Below, one piece after another: positions 1 through 4,897 of a DNA stretch of 5,581 nucleotides. The stretch spans positions 1 to 5,581 of the forward strand of contig JACQVU010000382.1 in NCBI GenBank assembly GCA_016209585.1, in the 5' to 3' direction. The notes below the pieces were generated by a model. It was not told the DNA's origin, made no database searches, and was given only the letters and a program-made list of their open reading frames with translations. The position numbers were made by a program, and so were the translations under genes. Position 1 is the stretch's first letter, and the number at the start of each line of letters is the position of its first letter. Source of the stretch: Planctomycetota bacterium (lineage in GTDB: Bacteria; Planctomycetota; UBA8742; JACQVU01).

Positions 1-69
1 GGTGTAGCTCAGTGGTAGAGCGCAACCTTGCCAAGGTTGATGTCGTGGGTTCGACCCCCATCACCCGCT
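1..69 (+). tRNA. tRNA-Gly (anticodon GCC), 5' end truncated by the window edge
   Basis: This tRNA decodes the glycine codons GGC and GGT. The cloverleaf can be read directly. The D stem is 7-10 with 18-21. The anticodon stem is 23-27 with 35-39, and its loop 28-34 carries GCC at 30-32. The T stem is 45-49 with 57-61, with loop TTCGACC at 50-56. The acceptor 3' strand CACCCGC is at 62-68, followed by discriminator T69. Only four bases of the 5' acceptor strand (GGTG) are present; pairing predicts that the missing three are GCG. No CCA follows the discriminator (the next bases are CTC), so the 3' CCA must be added by nucleotidyltransferase. The promoter lies outside the window. Confidence 0.97.
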
Positions 70-81
70 CTCAGATGCGCG

Positions 82-109
82 AAGGCTCCCACGGGGGAGC
101 CTTTTTTTT
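82..109 (+). terminator. Intrinsic terminator of the tRNA-Gly transcript
   Basis: A perfect 7-bp GC-rich stem, GGCTCCC (84-90) with GGGAGCC (95-101), closes a four-base loop ACGG and is followed by eight T residues (102-109). Two A residues at 82-83 can extend the stem by pairing with the first Ts. This is a textbook rho-independent terminator, 13 nt after the tRNA. It has no matching T run on the minus strand, so it works in one direction. It sits only 16 nt before the glycerate kinase start, so that gene needs either readthrough or a promoter inside the tRNA region. Confidence 0.93.
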
Positions 110-125
110 CTCCATGTGACGATCC

Positions 126-1256
126 ATGCGCCGCGCGCTGGTCATGCCCGGCCCCATGAAGGGGACGCTTTCGGCGCGCCTCGTGGCCAAGGCCATGGCC
201 TCGGGCGTCCGCGCGGCGCTGGGCGTCGATGAGATCGACATCCTGCCGGTCGGCGACGGCGGACGGGGCACGCTCGACGCCTGGGCCGCGCTGCTCGGCG
301 CGGAGTTCCGACGGGTGCAGGTCTCCGGGCCGCTGGGCGAGCCGGTGCGGGCGCGGTTCGCCATTGTCCCCGCCCAGCGCCTTGCGATTGTCGAGGCCGC
401 CGAGGCCATCGGGCTTGACCTCGTTTCACCGGCCAGCCGCGATCCCCGGCGCGCCACCTCGCGCGGCGTGGGGGAACTCGTTCGCGCCTCTATTTCCGAA
501 GGCTGTCGGCAGGTGATTCTCGGCATGGGCGACACCGCCACCGTGGACGGCGGGGCGGGGATGATCCAGGCGCTGGGCGTGCTGGTGTTGGACCGCGACG
601 GCGAGGACCTGCGCCCCGGCGGCGCGGACCTGGCGCGGCTGCGCTGGGTGGACAATTCGTCGCTCGAACCCGCGGCGCGCGACCTGCGTTTTGAACTGCT
701 GGCTGACGTGACGAACCCCCTGCTCGGGCCGGAGGGAGCGGCGGCCGTCTTCGGGCCGCAGAAGGGCGCGAGCGCCGGGGACGTGGCGGAACTGGAAGCC
801 GGCCTGGCCCGCCTGGCCGGCGTGCTGGAGCAGAAATCGGGCCGCCGCGTTCGGGACATTCCCGGTCTCGGCGCGGCCGGGGGGCTGGGGGCGCCGCTGG
901 TCGCGTTGTGGGAAGCCCAGGTGTACCCCGGCGCCGCCCGGTTGTTGCAACGCGACGACGTGTCGGCGCGCATTGCCGCGGCGGACGTGGTGATCACCGG
1001 GGAAGGGCGCTACGACGCGCAGTCGGCGGCCGGCAAGGCGCCGCACGCGGTGATGGAGCGGGCGCGCGCCCTGGGCCGGCCGGTGGTCGGCGTCTTCGGC
1101 CAGGCCGCGCTGCCCCCCGGTGTCGAGGGCGTTCCGGGCTTCGACCGCGCGGTGGTGCTTTCTTCGACGGAACCAGCCACCGTGAGCGAAGATGAGCAGA
1201 TGGAACGCGTGCGCGTGGCCACGGCGCAGGCGTTGCGCTCCCTCTTCCCGGAGTAA
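126..1256 (+). CDS. Glycerate kinase (GlxK/GarK family)
   Basis: This gene encodes an ATP-dependent cytoplasmic kinase that phosphorylates D-glycerate to phosphoglycerate, which enters lower glycolysis. At 376 aa it has the usual family length. Family landmarks appear in order: MKGTLSA near 11-17, VGDGGRGTLD at 42-51, SGPLGEPV at 67-74, GMGDTATVDGGAGM at 133-146, DVTNPLLGP at 194-202, VFGPQKGA at 208-215, AAGGLGA at 250-256 and VITGEGRYDAQ at 289-299. The ATG at 126 is preferred because the first beta strand begins right after it; the in-frame ATG at 144 would cut that strand. No SD precedes the start, and the leader after the tRNA terminator is only 16 nt. Several motif residues differ from the usual sequence: PDSFKG reads PGPMKG, ADGGEGT reads GDGGRGT, and GGSATNDGG reads GDTATVDGG. 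Activity is therefore likely but substrate choice is less certain. 2-glycerate versus 3-glycerate product cannot be told from sequence alone. Confidence 0.92.
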   Translation: MRRALVMPGPMKGTLSARLVAKAMASGVRAALGVDEIDILPVGDGGRGTLDAWAALLGAEFRRVQVSGPLGEPVRARFAIVPAQRLAIVEAAEAIGLDLVSPASRDPRRATSRGVGELVRASISEGCRQVILGMGDTATVDGGAGMIQALGVLVLDRDGEDLRPGGADLARLRWVDNSSLEPAARDLRFELLADVTNPLLGPEGAAAVFGPQKGASAGDVAELEAGLARLAGVLEQKSGRRVRDIPGLGAAGGLGAPLVALWEAQVYPGAARLLQRDDVSARIAAADVVITGEGRYDAQSAAGKAPHAVMERARALGRPVVGVFGQAALPPGVEGVPGFDRAVVLSSTEPATVSEDEQMERVRVATAQALRSLFPE

Positions 1257-1271
1257 CACCAGCCCGCGCCC

Positions 1272-3959
1272 ATGCACTCGTTCGAAGACTACCGGCCCGA
1301 CATCGATCCCACGCAGACGTCGGAGTGGGAGGAGGCCTTTGACGCCGTCGTCAAAAAGCAGGGGCTGGAGCGCGCGCACTATCTGCTCGACCGCCTGCTG
1401 CGCCGGTCGGAGGTGCGCGAGGTGCGGCTGCCGGCGTTGCTGCAGACCCCCTACATCAACACCATCGACGCCGAAAAGGAGCCGCCCTACCCCGGCGACG
1501 AGCCGATGGAGCGCCGCATTCGCCGGCTCATCCGCTGGAACGCCGTGGCCATGGTGATGCGGGCCAACAACCGCATCCCGGGGCTCGGCGGGCACCTGGC
1601 CACCTACGCCTCCGCCGCCACGCTCTACGAGGTGGGCTTCCACCATTTCTTCCGCGGTCCGGACGCCGAAGGCGGCGGCGACCACCTCTTCTTCCAGGGC
1701 CACGCCTCGCCGGGCATCTACGCCCGCTCCTATCTCGAAGGCCGGTTCACGGAACGGCAACTCGACAACTTCCGCTTCGAGATCGCGCGCGGCCAGGGCC
1801 TCTCTTCCTACCCGCACCCGTGGCTGATGCCCGACTACTGGACCTTCCCCACGGTCAGCATGGGCCTGGGGCCGATCCAGGCCATCTACCTGGCGCGGTT
1901 CCTGCGCTACCTGCACAACCGCGGCATCCGCGACACCAGCCGGCAGCGGGTGTGGGCCTTCCTGGGCGACGGCGAGACCGACGAGCCGGAGTCGCTCGGC
2001 GCGCTGCACGTCGCGGCGCGGGAGGGGCTTGACAACCTGATCTTCGTCGTCAACTGCAACCTCCAGCGGCTCGACGGCCCGGTCCGCGGCAACAGCAAGA
2101 TCATCCAGGAACTTGAGGCCTCGTTCAAAGGCGCCGGCTGGCACGTGGTCAAGGTGATCTGGGGCCGCGAGTGGGACGACCTGCTCAAGCGCGACGGATC
2201 CGGGATGCTCATCCGGCGCATGGGCGAGGTGGTCGACGGCCAGTTCCAGCGCTACTCGACGGAATCCGGCCACTACGTGCGCCACCACTTCTTCGGCGCC
2301 GACCCGCGTCTGAAAGCGTTGGTCGATTCCCTCTCCGACGCCGACGTCGAGCGCCTGCGCCGCGGCGGCCACGACGTGAAGAAGGTCTATGCCGCCTACC
2401 GCGCCGCCTGGGACCACCCCGGCGCCCCTTCCGTCATCCTCGCCAAGACCGTCAAGGGCTGGGCGCTGGGCGGCGGGGCGGAGGGCCGGAACGTCGCCCA
2501 CCAGGTCAAAAAGATGACCTACCGCGAGTTGCAGGTCTTCCGCGATCGCCTGGAGTTGCCCATCGCCGACAAAGACCTGGAGAACCCGCCCTACCACCGC
2601 CCGCCCGACAACGCGCCCGAAATCCAGTACCTCAAGGAACGCCGCGCCGCCCTCGGCGGCTTCATTCCGCGGCGGGTAGTCGTGCCCTTTCCGCTCGAAG
2701 TCCCGGCCGTGGCCGACTTCCCCGACTTCTTCAAGCCGGTCACCGATCTGAAACAGGCCCCCTCCACCACCGTCGCCCTCGCGCGGCTGATCTCCGACCT
2801 CCTGCGACACCCGAAGATCGGCAAGCGCGTCGTGCCCATCGTGCCCGACGAGGCCCGCACCTTCGGCATGGAGGCGCTCTTCAAGAAGTACGGCATCTAC
2901 TCTTCCGTCGGCCAACTCTACGAGTCCCAGGACAAGGACATGATCCTGGCCTACCGCGAGTCGGTCGACGGCCAGATGCTGGAAGAAGGGCTGACCGAGG
3001 CCGGCGCCGTCGCCTCCTTCTCCGCCGCCGCCGTCGCCCATGCGGCGGTGGGGGAGCCGATGATCCCCTTCTACGTCTTCTACTCCATGTTCGGGTTCCA
3101 GCGCACCGGCGACCAACTCTGGGCGCTGGGCGACATGCGCGGCCGCGGCTTCCTCATCGGCGCCACCGCCGGCCGCACCACGCTCTGCGGAGAGGGGTTG
3201 CAGCATGAGGACGGCCACTCCCTCCTGCTCGCGTCGGCCTATCCCACCGTGCGCGCCTACGACCCGGCCTTCACCTGGGAACTGGCGCTGATCGTCCAGG
3301 ACGGCCTGCGCCGCATGTATGTCGACGGCGAGGACGTGTTCTACTACGTCACGGTCTACAACGAACGTTACCTGATGCCCCCGATGCCGCCCGGCGCGGA
3401 AGAGGGCGTGCTTCGTGGAATCTACCTGCTCCGCGAGGGTCCCCGGCCGCGCGGCGGCAAGAAGAAACCGCGCGCGCAGTTGATCGGCTCCGGCTCCGTG
3501 CTGACCGAGGTTCTCCGCGCCGCCGATCTCCTTGAGAAACGAGGCGTCGCGGCTGACGTCTGGAGCGCGCCGAGTTTCCTGGCACTGCGCCGCGACGCGC
3601 TGGAGTGCGAGCGCGCCAATCTTCTCCGCCCCGAAGCCCCGCCCCGCGTGCCCTTCCTGGCCAAGGCGCTGGCGGGGCGCGAAGGTCCCTTCATCGCCTC
3701 CACCGACTGGATGCGCGCCGTGCCCGACCAGATCGCCCGCTGGGCGCCCGGCGGCCTCTATACGCTGGGCACCGACGGCTTCGGGCGCAGCGCCTCCCGC
3801 CCGGCCTTGCGCCGCTTCTTCGAGATCGACGCTGAGTGCGTCGCCGTCGCCGCCCTCTTCCGCCTGGCCGAGCGCGGCGAAGTCCCGCGTTCAGCCGTTT
3901 CGGCGGCGATCCGCGAGTTCGACATCGATCCGGAGAAAGTGAACCCGATGATCGGGTAA
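1272..3959 (+). CDS. aceE: Pyruvate dehydrogenase E1 component, homodimeric type (AceE)
   Basis: AceE performs the thiamine diphosphate (ThDP)-dependent decarboxylation of pyruvate and passes the acetyl group to the lipoyl domain of E2, giving acetyl-CoA. The protein is 895 aa, against 887 in E. coli, and is recognisably similar along its whole length. The N-terminal acidic region (1-50) matches the E2-binding tail of the family. ThDP-domain histidines are His108 (GGHLATY) and His144 (QGHASPG). The GDG...NCN cofactor motif spans 232-263, followed by LQRLDGPV. His410 in AHQVKKM is the counterpart of E. coli His407 in the mobile active-site loop. Glu576 in GLTEAGA is the counterpart of the ThDP-activating Glu571. 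GEGLQHEDGHS lies at 640-650, and the C-terminal domain at about 720-895 includes GTDGFGRS at 833-840. The start at 1272 fits the family N-terminus. No SD is present; the nearest GGAG is 18 nt away and overlaps the previous stop region. The 15-nt gap from the kinase gene suggests one operon. No E2 or E3 gene follows. Confidence 0.98.
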   Translation: MHSFEDYRPDIDPTQTSEWEEAFDAVVKKQGLERAHYLLDRLLRRSEVREVRLPALLQTPYINTIDAEKEPPYPGDEPMERRIRRLIRWNAVAMVMRANNRIPGLGGHLATYASAATLYEVGFHHFFRGPDAEGGGDHLFFQGHASPGIYARSYLEGRFTERQLDNFRFEIARGQGLSSYPHPWLMPDYWTFPTVSMGLGPIQAIYLARFLRYLHNRGIRDTSRQRVWAFLGDGETDEPESLGALHVAAREGLDNLIFVVNCNLQRLDGPVRGNSKIIQELEASFKGAGWHVVKVIWGREWDDLLKRDGSGMLIRRMGEVVDGQFQRYSTESGHYVRHHFFGADPRLKALVDSLSDADVERLRRGGHDVKKVYAAYRAAWDHPGAPSVILAKTVKGWALGGGAEGRNVAHQVKKMTYRELQVFRDRLELPIADKDLENPPYHRPPDNAPEIQYLKERRAALGGFIPRRVVVPFPLEVPAVADFPDFFKPVTDLKQAPSTTVALARLISDLLRHPKIGKRVVPIVPDEARTFGMEALFKKYGIYSSVGQLYESQDKDMILAYRESVDGQMLEEGLTEAGAVASFSAAAVAHAAVGEPMIPFYVFYSMFGFQRTGDQLWALGDMRGRGFLIGATAGRTTLCGEGLQHEDGHSLLLASAYPTVRAYDPAFTWELALIVQDGLRRMYVDGEDVFYYVTVYNERYLMPPMPPGAEEGVLRGIYLLREGPRPRGGKKKPRAQLIGSGSVLTEVLRAADLLEKRGVAADVWSAPSFLALRRDALECERANLLRPEAPPRVPFLAKALAGREGPFIASTDWMRAVPDQIARWAPGGLYTLGTDGFGRSASRPALRRFFEIDAECVAVAALFRLAERGEVPRSAVSAAIREFDIDPEKVNPMIG

Positions 3960-4022
3960 GAAAATGACTATTTCACTATGAACTTTCTTTCCGGCCCGTT
4001 GCTGAAGAACATGGCGGCGCCG

Positions 4023-4048
4023 GCGCGCGGGAGTGGTCTCCCCCGCGC
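4023..4048 (+). repeat. Strong GC-rich inverted repeat (stem-loop) after aceE
   Basis: GCGCGCGGGAG (4023-4033) pairs with CTCCCCCGCGC (4038-4048) around a four-base loop TGGT. The 11-position stem contains one C-C mismatch (4028 with 4043). No T tract follows, so it is not a standard intrinsic terminator. It could protect the 3' end of the kinase-aceE mRNA, pause polymerase, or be a processing site between the metabolic and lipoprotein genes. The pairing is visible in the sequence; the role is inference. Confidence 0.6.
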
Positions 4049-4073
4049 GGCCGGGCGGACGCCGGGAGTGGTC
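4028..4073 (+). repeat. 11-bp direct repeat CGGGAGTGGTC, two copies
   Basis: CGGGAGTGGTC occurs at 4028-4038 and again at 4063-4073, a spacing of 35 bp start to start. The first copy forms part of the 5' arm and the loop of the GC hairpin; the second copy lacks the complementary arm next to it. It could be a paired protein-binding site or a trace of a small duplication. No known operator is recognised. Confidence 0.5.
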
Positions 4074-4107
4074 GGGTCGATGGACCAGAACCAGGGAGAC
4101 CGCGAGG

Positions 4108-4113
4108 AAGGAG
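4108..4113 (+). promoter_or_regulatory. Shine-Dalgarno site of lipoprotein gene 1
   Basis: AAGGAG lies seven bases before the ATG at 4121, inside a longer purine run. This near-consensus site fixes the start. It contrasts with the absence of any SD before the glycerate kinase and aceE starts. Confidence 0.85.
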
Positions 4114-4120
4114 AGACGCC

Positions 4121-4714
4121 ATGACGATCCGCGGATATGCCCTCACCATCGCTCTCGGCGCCGCGCCCATGCTGGCCGGCTCCGGCTGCGCCGAGGAGGA
4201 AGTGGTTCCAGAGCGGGAGATGTCGCCGGCGCAGAAGGAGATCGTGGAGAAGAAGAACATTCCGGAGTGGATTCTGGTGACGCCGCTGGAGCCGGGGAAG
4301 GCCTTCTACGCCGGCGCCGTCGGCACGGCCAAGGGGACGCTGAGCATCGCGATGGACAGCGCCGACGCCGCCGCTCGCGCCAAACTGGCCGAAGTGCTGA
4401 AGGTGAAGATCCAGGCGGTGCTCTCCCAGTACGTGCGCGAGGTCCAGGTCCCCGGCGAGAAGGAGCCGGTGAACGAGGCGCACATCCAGAACGTGATCCG
4501 CACCGTGCTTGACACCACGGTTTCCGGTTCGCAGATCCTGAAACGTGAGCCGGCTCCCGGCGGGGAATGGTACGCGCTGGCCAGGATCTCCTTCGACGAC
4601 GTGGCCATCCAGTTGAAAACCGCCTCGGAGAAGCAGATCAAAGCCGTCGCGGAGAATCGCGACAAGGCCTTCGCCGAAATGGACAAACTGCTGAAGGAGC
4701 AGTCGGAGAAGTAG
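4121..4714 (+). CDS. LPP20-like lipoprotein 1
   Basis: A 197-aa secreted protein, probably a lipoprotein. The N-terminus has Arg4, a hydrophobic stretch at 6-19 and a candidate lipidated Cys23 in AGSGC. Gly at -3 departs from the usual Leu/Val/Ile, so lipidation is likely but not certain. After a charged spacer come PEW (48-50) and AFYAGAVGTA (61-70), then an Ala-rich helix (77-107) of the ADAAARAKLAEVL type. A segment GSQILKR...EWYALARISFDD (136-160) and a charged C-terminal helix (164-195) complete it. This order (P-x-W, Y-x-G-x-G-like segment, Ala-rich helix, then a strand ending in a readable W-Y-A-L pattern) is typical of LPP20/FlgP-like envelope lipoproteins. Known members have varied roles, including outer-membrane and flagellar ones; none can be assigned here. 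The gene has its own strong SD, so it may be expressed separately from aceE. Confidence 0.8.
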   Translation: MTIRGYALTIALGAAPMLAGSGCAEEEVVPEREMSPAQKEIVEKKNIPEWILVTPLEPGKAFYAGAVGTAKGTLSIAMDSADAAARAKLAEVLKVKIQAVLSQYVREVQVPGEKEPVNEAHIQNVIRTVLDTTVSGSQILKREPAPGGEWYALARISFDDVAIQLKTASEKQIKAVAENRDKAFAEMDKLLKEQSEK

Positions 4715-4719
4715 CCGGG

Positions 4720-4854
4720 GGTCGCCGGTTGTCGGTTGTCAGCAATCGCGATTGTCAGTTGTCAGTTGTCGGTCGTCAGCAAGCGGAGCCACGGCGCTGC
4801 AAACTGGCGATCGGCGACTGACAACTGATAATTGGCAACCGGCGACCGACAACT
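4720..4854 (+). repeat. 7-bp tandem repeat element in two opposing arrays (composite palindrome)
   Basis: Heptads with consensus RGTYGYC fill most of the gap between the lipoprotein genes. The left array reads GGTCGCC, GGTTGTC, GGTTGTC, AGCAATC (4720-4747), then a two-base slip, then GATTGTC, AGTTGTC, AGTTGTC, GGTCGTC, AGCAAGC (4750-4784). The right array carries the reverse-complement units GGCGACT, GACAACT, GATAATT, GGCAACC, GGCGACC, GACAACT (4813-4854). The arrays can pair: 4720-4733 with 4834-4847 (14 pairs, one G-U) and 4750-4766 with 4817-4833 (17 pairs, two G-U, including 12 consecutive Watson-Crick pairs at 4755-4766 with 4817-4828). Within the left array a 23-bp block at 4727 recurs at 4764 with 19 matches, a 37-bp period. 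No spacers or repeat lengths fit CRISPR. It looks like a dispersed intergenic repeat of the REP or miniature-element kind, but its family is not recognised. Confidence 0.85.
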
Positions 4855-4885
4855 GCGCCGGTCTCTTGACCCCTGTCCCCCGACC

Positions 4886-4890
4886 AGGAG
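4886..4890 (+). promoter_or_regulatory. Shine-Dalgarno site of lipoprotein gene 2
   Basis: AGGAG lies seven bases before the ATG at 4898, the same spacing as for lipoprotein 1. It supports this start, which also gives a full signal peptide with a consensus lipobox. Confidence 0.8.
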
Positions 4891-4897
4891 CCTCCCC

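Larger units (their letters stand above)
3960..4120 (+). other. Intergenic spacer between aceE and the first lipoprotein gene
   Basis: This stretch begins with an AT-rich patch (3957-3990) that stands out from its GC-rich surroundings, then becomes very GC-rich. The AT-rich patch is where a promoter for the lipoprotein gene would be expected. TATGAA at 3977-3982 matches four of six bases of a sigma-70 -10 box, but no -35 box is visible at the right spacing, so no promoter is called. The stretch also holds a GC hairpin, an 11-bp direct repeat, a doubtful short ORF and the SD of the next gene, described separately. Confidence 0.6.
3978..4124 (+). other. Doubtful 48-codon ORF overlapping the lipoprotein start (possible leader)
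   Basis: An ATG at 3978 opens a 48-codon frame that ends at TGA 4122-4124 and shares the tetranucleotide ATGA with the lipoprotein start at 4121. The product starts MNFLSGPLLKNM and is otherwise rich in Gly, Arg and Pro, as expected of arbitrary GC-rich sequence; it resembles no family I recognise. No SD precedes its ATG. A five-codon frame (ATG 3964, TGA 3979-3981) overlaps this ATG in the same ATGA fashion. The overlap would allow coupled translation, but the lipoprotein has its own strong SD, so a chance ORF is more likely. Confidence 0.2.

Noticed and set aside
114..119. Start-stop minimal ORF (ATGTGA) just before glycerate kinase
   Set aside because: Such minimal frames can regulate by ribosome stalling, but a single six-base occurrence without an SD is easily due to chance.
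71..997. Antisense 308-codon frame opposite the tRNA terminator and glycerate kinase
   Set aside because: It is low-complexity Ser/Arg/Pro/Ala sequence with no motif, and it runs through the terminator hairpin; it mirrors the codon bias of the real gene.
426..3218. Very long antisense open frame (930 codons) opposite glycerate kinase and aceE
   Set aside because: The + strand encodes two proteins with clear family motifs over the same span. The antisense product is a Gly/Ala/Val/Arg/His-rich string with no recognisable domain, the usual result of strong third-position GC bias.
3968..4483. Antisense 171-codon frame across the aceE-lipoprotein spacer
   Set aside because: It is opposed by the lipoprotein gene, which has an SD, a signal peptide and family motifs; the antisense product has none of these.
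4720..4854. CRISPR array
   Set aside because: Units are 7 bp, contiguous, degenerate and inverted in the right half; there are no unique spacers and no cas genes.
4866..4871. TTGACC as a -35 promoter box for lipoprotein 2
   Set aside because: No -10-like sequence follows at 16-18 bp; the region there is GC-rich and overlaps the SD.
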